Under the pieces are notes generated by a model. That model worked only from the letters and a program-made list of their open reading frames with translations, did no database searches and had not been told where the DNA came from. The position numbers and the translations under genes are program-made. Positions 4,991-12,830 of a DNA stretch of 23,509 bases are shown piece by piece. Position 1 is the first letter of the stretch, and each line of letters opens with the position of its first letter. Source of the stretch: an uncultured Flavobacterium sp. (GTDB lineage Bacteria > Bacteroidota > Bacteroidia > Flavobacteriales > Flavobacteriaceae); contig NZ_CAMLIX010000048.1 of the NCBI RefSeq assembly GCF_946479975.1, forward strand, positions 1 through 23,509, given 5' to 3'.

Positions 4991-6037
4991 ATGAGCGCAG
5001 TAATTACAGCTATAGGTGGTTTCGTACCATCATCAATCCTGACCAATAAAAAGATTTCAGAGACTGTAGATACATCCGAAGAATGGATCATAAAAAGAAC
5101 TGGAATTAGAGAACGTAGAATCGCAGACGACGAGACAGCAACGTCTGATCTTGCTGCTGCTGCGATTGAGAATTTATTCGAAAATTATAACGTTGACCGA
5201 AACGAAATAGAAGCTTTGCTTGTTGCAACAGCAACTCCAGATCATATTTTAGCACCAACAGCTAGTATTGTCTGCGATAAAAGCGGTTTAACAAACGCCT
5301 TCGGAATTGATATGAATGCAGCCTGCAGCGGGTTTTTGTACGCGCTGGAAATGGGAGCAAACATGATCGAAAGCGGTCGTTACAACAAACTAATTATTGT
5401 TGGAGCAGACAAAATGAGTTCGATTGTAGATTATGAAGACCGTAATACGTGTATACTTTTTGGAGATGGAGCAGGAGCGGTATTATTAGAAAAATCAGAA
5501 TCTAAATATGGTTTAATGAAAACGATTCTGAAAACAGACGGAAGCGGTGTTTCTTCTCTAGCTGTACCAGCTGGAGGTTCTAGAAATCCGACTTCTATGC
5601 AGAGTCTTTTGCACAGAACGCACTATTTAAAACAAGACGGAGCTTTTGTATTTAAAAAAGCCGTTGCAGCAATGAGCCAGGTTTCGCAAGATGCTTTGGT
5701 AAAAAATGATTTAGAAGCAGACAAAATTGACTGGGTTGTTCCTCATCAAGCTAATTTGAGAATTATTAACGCTGTAAGCGAAAGTTTAAATATTGATTCT
5801 GAAAAAGTTAAGGTAAATATCGACCGTTACGGAAATACAACATCTGCAACAGTTCCGTTATGTTTATGGGACTTTAAAGACGATTTTAAAGAAGGACAAA
5901 ATGTATTGATCACTACTTTTGGAGCAGGTTTTTCTTGGGGTGCTACGTGCCTGAAATGGGGTGTAATGCGTGAAAAAAAACAGGTAGAAAAAAAAATTAA
6001 AAGTAAGGAATTAGAAAATGTTTTAGTGACGTATTAA
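4991..6037 (+). CDS. 3-oxoacyl-ACP synthase III (KAS III, FabH-like)
   Basis: A 348-residue condensing enzyme of the FabH family, which joins an acyl-CoA starter to malonyl-ACP in the cytoplasm. The triad is complete: Cys112 in NAACSGF, His252 in VPHQANLRI and Asn282 in RYGNTTSA. Trp32 and Arg36 (EEWIIKRTGIRERR region) are the CoA-binding residues of E. coli FabH. The HQANLRI helix that contacts ACP is intact, so the enzyme should be active. Unlike E. coli FabH (317 residues, ending just after the final GxFxWG strand), it carries about 24 extra, Lys/Glu-rich C-terminal residues (325-348). It is not next to plsX, rpmF, acc or other fatty-acid genes; a histidine kinase gene follows after 34 bases. 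It is therefore probably a secondary, specialised KAS III, and the symbol fabH is withheld. Confidence 0.9.
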   Translation: MSAVITAIGGFVPSSILTNKKISETVDTSEEWIIKRTGIRERRIADDETATSDLAAAAIENLFENYNVDRNEIEALLVATATPDHILAPTASIVCDKSGLTNAFGIDMNAACSGFLYALEMGANMIESGRYNKLIIVGADKMSSIVDYEDRNTCILFGDGAGAVLLEKSESKYGLMKTILKTDGSGVSSLAVPAGGSRNPTSMQSLLHRTHYLKQDGAFVFKKAVAAMSQVSQDALVKNDLEADKIDWVVPHQANLRIINAVSESLNIDSEKVKVNIDRYGNTTSATVPLCLWDFKDDFKEGQNVLITTFGAGFSWGATCLKWGVMREKKQVEKKIKSKELENVLVTY

Positions 6038-6071
6038 GCGTTTCGGCATTTTTTCAAATTATAAGAAATAA

Positions 6072-7166
6072 ATGGGTTTACGAAACCAAAATAAAAAGTC
6101 GGGCAAGAATTTTTTCTATAAATATTACAGAGTTATTGTAATTCCGGCTGTTTTCTTGGTTTATTTGTCATCGTATTATTTTTTAAATCCATATAGAAAT
6201 TTTAAAGAAGAAGGTCTGCTCGACTTAGATCAGACCTTTGATATTTTTATAATTCTCCTGTATTGTGCTATTCTTACCGAACTGTCTCTTTTTGTGGGCA
6301 GAAAATTGAACAGCTACATCAGATGGGAACAAAATCCAGTTTTTAGGGCAATAGCACAGTTTATTTGCTTAATTGCTGGAAACATTCTTCTTAACTATTT
6401 TTTCTCCTGCCTTTGGGATTATCTTTATCCCTGCACGGCATTAGAAGAAAATGATTTGGTTACCATTTGGCAGTCCAAAATTATGGCTGCAATTATTTCT
6501 CTTTTTATCAGTGCCATTCATACCGGTATATTTCTGTTAAACAGATGGCGTTTGAATGCAATCGAGACAGCCGAATTAAAAATAAAAGCCTCAGAACTGC
6601 AGGAAGCTGTAACGCGCTCAAAATTAGAGTCTTTAAAAATGCAGTTAGATCCTCATTTTGTATTCAATAATTTCAGTACGCTGACAGAATTGATTTACGA
6701 TGATCAAAAAGAAGCGGCTTCATTCTTAGAAAATATAACGAGAGTATATCGTTATATGATTTCAAATTCAAATAAAGATACCATTACTGTAAAAGAAGAA
6801 ATAGAATTCTTGAATGCCTATTTTTATTTATTGAAGAAAAGACTGGGCGAAAAAATCGATTTAAAAATTGAAATTGATCCTGTTTCTCTAGCGCTTCATT
6901 TACCGCCTTTGACTTTGCAGTTATTGGTAGAAAATGCTGTAAAACACAATATGGCCACTTTAACCAATCCGCTTACGATTACTGTTTTTTCAGAATCTGG
7001 AGATATTGTGGTTCGGAATAATTTACAGCGAACTGCTGGAAAAAGTCTGGTTTCTACGGGAATCGGAAATAAAAATATCGAATTCCGCTATAAAATTTTA
7101 TGTGAAAGAATGCCGATTTTTTCTGAAACAAACGGCTATTATGAAGTGCGTCTGCCATTAATTTAA
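6072..7166 (+). CDS. LytS/YehU-family sensor histidine kinase
   Basis: A 364-residue inner-membrane kinase. Four hydrophobic segments (about 20-38, 56-76, 93-117 and 137-157) form the sensor part, with no separate periplasmic domain. A short coiled segment (about 160-188) leads into the His_kinase domain (PF06580). The phospho-accepting His195 is in LDPHFVFNN. The ATP-binding part shows an N box LLVENAVKHN (284-293) and a glycine-containing STGIGNKNIEFRY (328-340). All catalytic motifs look intact. It lies between the KAS III gene (34-base gap) and the response regulator (5-base gap), so the three are very likely co-transcribed. Signal unknown; with only membrane helices as sensor, a membrane state or lipophilic ligand is plausible. 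Confidence 0.93.
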   Translation: MGLRNQNKKSGKNFFYKYYRVIVIPAVFLVYLSSYYFLNPYRNFKEEGLLDLDQTFDIFIILLYCAILTELSLFVGRKLNSYIRWEQNPVFRAIAQFICLIAGNILLNYFFSCLWDYLYPCTALEENDLVTIWQSKIMAAIISLFISAIHTGIFLLNRWRLNAIETAELKIKASELQEAVTRSKLESLKMQLDPHFVFNNFSTLTELIYDDQKEAASFLENITRVYRYMISNSNKDTITVKEEIEFLNAYFYLLKKRLGEKIDLKIEIDPVSLALHLPPLTLQLLVENAVKHNMATLTNPLTITVFSESGDIVVRNNLQRTAGKSLVSTGIGNKNIEFRYKILCERMPIFSETNGYYEVRLPLI

Positions 7167-7171
7167 GAGTT

Positions 7172-7927
7172 ATGAAAATTTTAATTGTAGAAGATGAAAG
7201 CATTAACGCCAGCCGTCTCAAAAGACTGTTGGAAGAGTTAGAACCGGATTGTGAAATTATAGGCATTATTGATACTGTGGTAGATACGGTGGCGTGGCTG
7301 AAAGCAAACCCATGTCCCGATTTAATTACAATGGATATTCGTTTAGCAGACGGACTCAGCTTTGCTATTTTTGATGAAATTACGATTACTTGTCCCGTAA
7401 TTTTTACAACTGCTTATGATGAATATGCGATTCGTGCCTTTAAAGTCAACAGCATCGATTATTTGATGAAACCCATCGAAAAGAACGAATTAGAATTTGC
7501 TTTAACTAAATTCAAAACTTTAGCCAAAACAGAAACCAATTTCAGCAATATCACTGGAATTTTAAAAGAGCTTATACACAAACCCATTTACAGATTACGT
7601 TTTTTAGTAACCTATAGAGACGGCTATAAAAGCGTAGACGTTTCGGATATTGATTTTGTTTATTCGGAATTCAAAACCAGTAATTTATTTCTAAAATCGG
7701 GTGTAATAATCTCCATTCCGCAAACCATGGAAGAACTGGAGCAAGAACTGGATCCTAATATCTTTTTTAGAGCCAACCGCCAGTTTTTTATCCGTGCAGA
7801 AAGCATCAAATCGATTGCGAATTACTTCAACGCAAAACTAAAAGTCCAACTCAAATCTGATTCAGAACGCGAAGTAATTATCAGCAGGGAAAAAGCGCCG
7901 TTTTTTAAGCAGTGGATGGATAGGTAA
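7172..7927 (+). CDS. LytTR-family response regulator
   Basis: A 251-residue cytoplasmic regulator, partner of the kinase encoded five bases upstream. The receiver domain (1-115) has the acidic pocket Glu7/Asp8, the phospho-accepting Asp55 in TMDIRLADG, Thr80 in FTTAYDEYA and Lys100 in LMKPIE. The LytTR DNA-binding domain (about 140-250) has YSEFKTSNLFLKSG and the characteristic FFRANRQFFI stretch. Such proteins bind paired direct repeats upstream of targets; no obvious pair was recognised here. Candidate targets are its own operon and the RND efflux operon that follows on the same strand. Confidence 0.95.
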   Translation: MKILIVEDESINASRLKRLLEELEPDCEIIGIIDTVVDTVAWLKANPCPDLITMDIRLADGLSFAIFDEITITCPVIFTTAYDEYAIRAFKVNSIDYLMKPIEKNELEFALTKFKTLAKTETNFSNITGILKELIHKPIYRLRFLVTYRDGYKSVDVSDIDFVYSEFKTSNLFLKSGVIISIPQTMEELEQELDPNIFFRANRQFFIRAESIKSIANYFNAKLKVQLKSDSEREVIISREKAPFFKQWMDR

Positions 7928-7959
7928 GGGAAGGTTCAGAGGGACAAAGGCTCAAAGGT

Positions 7960-8235
7960 TTTTTTTGCCACGAATTACACGAATTTTCGCTATTTTTTTT
8001 TTCAGTTATGATGTTTTACTCATGCTTTTGTCATTTCGACGAAGGAGAAATCGCACTAGAAACTCTACAAAGATTGGTTATTACTTTACGGAATCCCGCG
8101 TGTGATTTCTCCTTCGTCGAAATGACAAATATTGTGTTTTACATTCTCTCGAGTAAAATTCGAGAAATTATTTTATCAGTATTTTAAAGCAAAAAATCTA
8201 ATTAGCGAAAATTCGTGTAATTCGTGGCAAAAAAA
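7960..8235. repeat. 33-bp outer inverted repeat (GCCACGAATTACACG type)
   Basis: The left arm 7960-7992 (seven T then GCCACGAATTACACGAATTT and CGCTA) and the right arm 8203-8235 are exact reverse complements. The intervening 210 bases hold the nested repeat. A third copy at 8303-8337, in the right-arm orientation, differs at a few bases. No target-site duplication or transposase is evident. The ends look like those of a small non-autonomous palindromic element. Confidence 0.85.
8027..8129. repeat. 26-bp nested inverted repeat (TGTCATTTCGACG type)
   Basis: Arms 8027-8052 and 8104-8129 are exact reverse complements and extend four more bases with one mismatch. The 51-base centre carries the ACTCTACAAAGATTGG core. 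This is the cleanest copy in the window of the family also present, diverged, at 95-152, 261-290, 531-630 and 1525-1560. Intact arms suggest it is young or under selection. Confidence 0.88.
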
Positions 8236-8496
8236 CTTCACATTTTTCACAAGACCATATTTTAGATTAGTGAAATTAAAAAGCATAGTTTTTCAAACTT
8301 GAATTAGCGAAAATTTGTGGAATTCGTGGCAAAAAAAAACTTTACGTCAAAAACAAACCTTCGTGTCCTAGCGCCTTCGTGGCATAATCCCAGTCTCCGT
8401 TTCGGTATCAAAAAATTCCGTTTGGGTAACTTTCTTCCATAAAAAAGCACTGTTCTACTGTTATTTTGCGCCCAAATTTGAGGTAATTCATTTAAA

Positions 8497-9642
8497 ATGA
8501 AAAATAAAATGACAAAACAGTTTTTTCAAAATAACAAAGCAATTGGCAGGATTGCAGTTTTATTGCTAATCATTTCTCTTTCTTCGTGTGGGAAAAGTAC
8601 AGACGCGCAAATGGCTCCTCCAAAGCCAGAAGTTGACTTTTTACAGACCAATTCAGTTACAGGAGAAGTAGAAAAAAAATATCCAGCAATAGTCGAAGGT
8701 GCTGTAAATGTTGATATAAAAGCACAAGTTTCAGGATATCTTGAAGCCATTTATGTTAAAGAAGGAGATTATGTAAACAAAGGACAATCTCTTTTTAAAA
8801 TTAAAGGCGATGTGTATGCCGAACAAGTAAACAACAGTCGTGCAGCGTACAAAAGCGCTTTGGCAAATCAGGCAAATGCCAAACTGGAAGTAGAGAAAAT
8901 CAAACCTTTAGTAGAAGGAAAAGTGTTTTCAGACATGCAGTTAAAAACAGCACAAGCCAGTTACGAAGCTGCAACTGCACAAGTAGCACAGGCAAAAGCC
9001 GCTTTAGGATCATCTCAGTTAAATGCCAATTTCTCTTTGATTACAGCTCCTGTAAGCGGCTATATTAGCCGTATTCCAAACCGTGTCGGGAACTTAGTGA
9101 CACCAACAGATGCAGTTCCGTTAACTACACTTTCAGAAATCAATACTGTATTTGTGTATTTCTCACTTACAGAAGCAGATTATCTGGCTTCTTCAAAAGA
9201 ATCAGGAGCGAATCAAACCGTAAGTTTAATTATGGCCGATGACAGCCAATACGAACAAAAAGGAAAACTGGAAGTTGCCAGCGGAAATATCGATCGTGCA
9301 ACAGGAACAATTTCTTTAAAAGCCATTTTTCCAAATCCCAAAAAACAATTGCGTGCGGGAGGTTCTGCGAGAATTGTGTTGAACAAAAGTTTGTCCTCTG
9401 TAATTACAGTTCCAATGGCAAGTGTGAAAGATATTCAGGATAAATTCTTTGTTTTTGTTCTAAAAGAGGGCAACAAAGTAGCGATGGTTCCTATCGAAAT
9501 TGCGGGAAGCTCTGGCGTAGATTACTTCGTAAAATCGGGTTTAAAACCGGGTGATAAAGTAGCATTGAATTCTATCGATGTCCTTTATGATAGTATGGAA
9601 GTGGTTCCAAAAGTCGCTTCAAAGGCTGTAAGCAGCAAATAA
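8497..9642 (+). CDS. RND efflux periplasmic adaptor lipoprotein (MFP)
   Basis: A 381-residue AcrA/MexE-like adaptor that links the inner-membrane pump to the outer-membrane channel. The lipobox SLSSC gives Cys31 as the lipidated residue after a hydrophobic segment (about 18-30). The lipoyl-like half-motifs are visible as VDIKAQVSGYLEAIYVKEGD and the later SLITAPVSGYISRI. The helical hairpin between them (about 100-165) is rich in Ala/Gln. The membrane-proximal domain includes VFVLKEGNKVAMVPIEIA. First gene of a three-gene operon; the pump starts 30 bases downstream. A second ATG four codons in (8509) is possible and would not change the lipobox. Substrates cannot be read from sequence. Confidence 0.93.
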   Translation: MKNKMTKQFFQNNKAIGRIAVLLLIISLSSCGKSTDAQMAPPKPEVDFLQTNSVTGEVEKKYPAIVEGAVNVDIKAQVSGYLEAIYVKEGDYVNKGQSLFKIKGDVYAEQVNNSRAAYKSALANQANAKLEVEKIKPLVEGKVFSDMQLKTAQASYEAATAQVAQAKAALGSSQLNANFSLITAPVSGYISRIPNRVGNLVTPTDAVPLTTLSEINTVFVYFSLTEADYLASSKESGANQTVSLIMADDSQYEQKGKLEVASGNIDRATGTISLKAIFPNPKKQLRAGGSARIVLNKSLSSVITVPMASVKDIQDKFFVFVLKEGNKVAMVPIEIAGSSGVDYFVKSGLKPGDKVALNSIDVLYDSMEVVPKVASKAVSSK

Positions 9643-9672
9643 ATTTTCATTCAATAAAAAATAACATTTTCC

Positions 9673-12600
9673 ATGTTAAAGAAAATAATAGACAGGCCGG
9701 TATTGGCCACAGTTATCTCTATTGTATTGGTAATATTGGGGATTATAGGTCTTACCAGATTATCTGTAACGAGATTTCCAGATATTTCACCGCCAACCGT
9801 TATGGTAAGCGGTTCGTATCCAGGAGGAAATAGTGAAACCGTAATTCGTTCTGTGGTTACACCGCTGGAAGAGCAAATTAACGGAGTTGAAAATATGCAG
9901 TACATTAAATCGACTGCGAGTAACGACGGATCTTTTTCGATCAGCGTTATTTTCAAGCAGGGAATTGATCCTGATCAAGCTGCAGTAAATGTTCAGAACA
10001 GAGTACAGCAGGCAACGCCAAAATTACCGCAGGAAGTGGTTCGTATGGGACTTACGACTTCGAAGCAGCAAAATAGTATGATTGTTATTTTCAACTTATA
10101 TACAGATGATAATAGCAAATACGACGAATTGTTTCTGCAGAATTATGCCAATATCAATTTAGTGCCACAAATGAAACGTGTTCCCGGAGTTGGGCAAGTT
10201 CAGATTTTTGGTCAGAAAGATTATTCGATGCGAATCTGGCTGGATCCACGTAAAATGGCAAATGCAGGTTTAGTTCCTTCAGATGTTACGCAGGCCATTG
10301 CAGAACAAAGTTTAGAATCGGCTCCAGGAAAATTGGGAGAAGAATCAAAAGCGGCGTTGGAATATGTGATTCGTTACAAAGGAAAAAAGAATAAACCAGA
10401 GCAATATGAAAATATTGTAGTTAAAAATAACGGAAGTAATGTTTTAAGATTGAAAGACGTTGCGCGAGTAGAATTTGGTTCTATTTCGTACAGCGGAGAC
10501 AACAAATCGAACAGTAAAAATGCCGTTACAATGGCGATTTTACAAACTTCTGGTTCTAATGCCAACGATATTGAAATCGGAATTAATAAAGAAGTAGAAA
10601 GATTGTCTAAGTCTTTTCCGCCCGGTATTAAATACGTCAACGTAATGAGTACCAAAGACCGATTGGATGAAGCAACCGGACAAGTAAAATCGACCTTGTT
10701 TGAAGCTTTTATTCTGGTATTTATTGTAGTATTTATTTTCCTGCAAGACATTCGCTCGACGATAATTCCAGCAATTGCAGTACCTGTAGCGATTGTAGGA
10801 ACATTTTTCTTCTTACTGGTTTTTGGATTTACAATTAATATTCTAACGCTTTTTGCTTTGGTTCTAGCCATCGGAATTGTCGTCGATGATGCGATTGTCG
10901 TTGTCGAAGCCGTTCACAGTAAAATGGAAGAAGACGCAGGAATTTCAGCAAAAGAAGCGACTCACAGCGCAATGGCAGAGATTACGGGAGCGGTTATTTC
11001 GATTACTTTAGTAATGTCGGCCGTATTTATTCCGATTGGATTTATGACGGGTTCTTCGGGAATTTTCTACAAACAATTTGCTTACACACTAGCAATTGCG
11101 ATTATCATTTCGGCTGTAAATGCCTTGACATTAACCCCTGCATTGTGTGCGTTATTGCTGAAAAATCACGGAAATAAACATGAAAATCATGAACAGAAAA
11201 CGAGTTTTAAAGATCGCTTTTTCGTTGGATTCAATACAAGTTTCGACAACCTAACGGGAAGATATATTAAAGGAGTTCGTTTCCTGATCGGGAAAAAATG
11301 GATTGCAGCAGGATTAGTTACTGGAATTACAACACTTGCGATTTATATGATGATGTCTACGCCAAAGAGTTTCGTTCCATTAGAAGATGACGGATTCATG
11401 GTTTACAGTTTATCTATGCCTCCAGGAACCGCTTTGGATCGTACGACTGCTGTGGTTGAAAAAATGGAGAAATTACTAGAATCAGAAAAAGCTATTGATG
11501 TTAATACCAGTATTACCGGATTTAACATTTTGAGCAACAGTGCAAGTACCGCTTACGGTTTAGGATTTATCAAATTAAAACCTAAAAAGGAAAGAGGTGA
11601 AGTGAAGGATATTGACGAAATTCTGAATAGCGTTACAGCCAAATTATCGACCATTAAAGAAGGTTCGATTATGGTTTTCAGAATGCCTCCGGTTGAAGGA
11701 TTTGGTGTAACAAGTGGTGCTGAAATTGTGTTGCAGGATAGAATGGCAAGAGATCCCGAAACTTTAAAAAAGATGTCTGATAAAGTAATCGCGCAGATTA
11801 TGCAGCAACCCGGTGTGCAATATGCATACACGACTTTTAGAGCCGATTATCCGCAGTTGGAATTGGAAGTTGATGAAGACAAAGCGCGCCAAATGGGAGT
11901 AAATGTAAAAGAGCTTTTAGGAAACATTCAGACGTATTTTGCAGGAGATCAATCGTCAGATTTTACTCGATTTGGTAAGTTTTACAGGGTAAATGTAAAA
12001 GCAGACGGAATCTTTAGAATGGATCAAGATGCATTTAATGAAATTTTCGTAAGAAATGCTGATATGCAGATGGTTCCAGTAAAATCGATAGTAAGATTCC
12101 ATAAAGTTTACGGGCCAGAATCGGTTAATCGTTACAACCTTTATAATTCAGTTAACATTACCGCAATGGCTTTGCCGGGTTATAGTAACGGTCAGATTAT
12201 GGGAAATTTAGAAAAAGTTTTAGATAAACTCCCAGCTGATTACAGTTACGAATGGACAGGTTTAAGTTTGGAAGAAAAAGCAGGAGGAAACCAAACCGTT
12301 GCCATCTTTGGGTTATGCTTATTGTTTGTATTCTTTTTATTAGCAGCACAATACGAAAGTTATTTGTTACCACTTGCCGTTTTACTTTCAATTCCAACCG
12401 GTATTTTAGGTGCTTTTGCTGGAGTTAAAGCGGTTGGTTTAGACAACAATATTTACGTTCAAGTCGGATTAATCATGCTGGTCGGGCTTCTCGCCAAAAA
12501 TGCTATTCTGATTGTTGAATTTGCCTTACAAAGACGTCTCGCAGGATTAAGCATTGTAGAATCAGCAATCGAAGGCGCACGATCAAGGTTACGACCAATT

Positions 12601-12828
12601 ATCATGACTTCGCTCGCGTTTATTGTAGGGATGATTCCGTTAATGTTTGCTTCTGGAGGAACTGCTGTTGGTAATAGATCAATCAGTGTCAGCGCTGCGG
12701 TGGGAATGTTTAGCGGCGTTGTTTTGGGAGTTTTCGTGATTCCGTTACTTTTCATTGTATTCCAATATTTACAGGAAAAAGTATCAGGAAAGAAAATCGC
12801 AGTTCAAGTTCAAACGATAAAAGAATAA
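9673..12828 (+). CDS. RND multidrug efflux pump, HAE1 family
   Basis: A 1051-residue inner-membrane transporter, close to the length of AcrB (1049). It uses the proton gradient to export hydrophobic compounds. The N-terminal transmembrane helix is followed by the porter segment with SYPGG and NVQNRVQQA. The TM4 proton-relay pair is Asp405-Asp406 (GIVVDDAIVVVE) and its partner Lys942 is in LLAKNAILIVEF, matching D407/D408/K940 of AcrB. Twelve hydrophobic helices in two similar halves are apparent. The HAE1 motifs separate it from the heavy-metal (CusA) branch, which I do not see. Both neighbours of the tripartite complex are present. The stop codon is two bases before the ATG of the channel gene. 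Confidence 0.96.
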   Translation: MLKKIIDRPVLATVISIVLVILGIIGLTRLSVTRFPDISPPTVMVSGSYPGGNSETVIRSVVTPLEEQINGVENMQYIKSTASNDGSFSISVIFKQGIDPDQAAVNVQNRVQQATPKLPQEVVRMGLTTSKQQNSMIVIFNLYTDDNSKYDELFLQNYANINLVPQMKRVPGVGQVQIFGQKDYSMRIWLDPRKMANAGLVPSDVTQAIAEQSLESAPGKLGEESKAALEYVIRYKGKKNKPEQYENIVVKNNGSNVLRLKDVARVEFGSISYSGDNKSNSKNAVTMAILQTSGSNANDIEIGINKEVERLSKSFPPGIKYVNVMSTKDRLDEATGQVKSTLFEAFILVFIVVFIFLQDIRSTIIPAIAVPVAIVGTFFFLLVFGFTINILTLFALVLAIGIVVDDAIVVVEAVHSKMEEDAGISAKEATHSAMAEITGAVISITLVMSAVFIPIGFMTGSSGIFYKQFAYTLAIAIIISAVNALTLTPALCALLLKNHGNKHENHEQKTSFKDRFFVGFNTSFDNLTGRYIKGVRFLIGKKWIAAGLVTGITTLAIYMMMSTPKSFVPLEDDGFMVYSLSMPPGTALDRTTAVVEKMEKLLESEKAIDVNTSITGFNILSNSASTAYGLGFIKLKPKKERGEVKDIDEILNSVTAKLSTIKEGSIMVFRMPPVEGFGVTSGAEIVLQDRMARDPETLKKMSDKVIAQIMQQPGVQYAYTTFRADYPQLELEVDEDKARQMGVNVKELLGNIQTYFAGDQSSDFTRFGKFYRVNVKADGIFRMDQDAFNEIFVRNADMQMVPVKSIVRFHKVYGPESVNRYNLYNSVNITAMALPGYSNGQIMGNLEKVLDKLPADYSYEWTGLSLEEKAGGNQTVAIFGLCLLFVFFLLAAQYESYLLPLAVLLSIPTGILGAFAGVKAVGLDNNIYVQVGLIMLVGLLAKNAILIVEFALQRRLAGLSIVESAIEGARSRLRPIIMTSLAFIVGMIPLMFASGGTAVGNRSISVSAAVGMFSGVVLGVFVIPLLFIVFQYLQEKVSGKKIAVQVQTIKE

Positions 12829-12830
12829 TA

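Larger units (their letters stand above)
7928..8496. repeat. repeat-filled gap between LytTR gene and efflux operon
   Basis: There is no gene in these 569 bases. The region holds a 33-bp perfect inverted repeat (7960-7992 with 8203-8235). A second, unrelated 26-bp perfect inverted repeat (8027-8052 with 8104-8129) is nested inside it. A third, diverged copy of the outer arm lies at 8303-8337. A further repeat-like phrase CTTCGTGTCCTAGCGCCTTC is at about 8359-8378. The last 100 bases must contain the efflux promoter, but only weak -7-like sequences (TAACTTTC at 8427, TTATTTTG at 8461) are visible. Confidence 0.8.

Noticed and set aside
4991..6037. Assignment as housekeeping fabH
   Set aside because: The active site fits, but there are no neighbouring fatty-acid genes, the C-terminal tail is unusual and it is linked to a two-component system. 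A specialised paralog is at least as likely.
8461..8480. Promoter of the efflux operon at TTATTTTG or CAAATTTG
   Set aside because: Both deviate from TAnnTTTG in the first two bases and neither has a TTG at a proper distance, so no confident call was made.
7928..8496. Insertion sequence or MITE with defined ends
   Set aside because: There are perfect inverted repeats but no transposase, no recognisable target-site duplication and no known IS terminal motif. It is kept only as inverted repeats.
10374..12755. Long minus-strand open frames inside the efflux pump gene
   Set aside because: They are antisense shadows of a well-supported 1051-residue pump, with no recognisable domain and no promoter.
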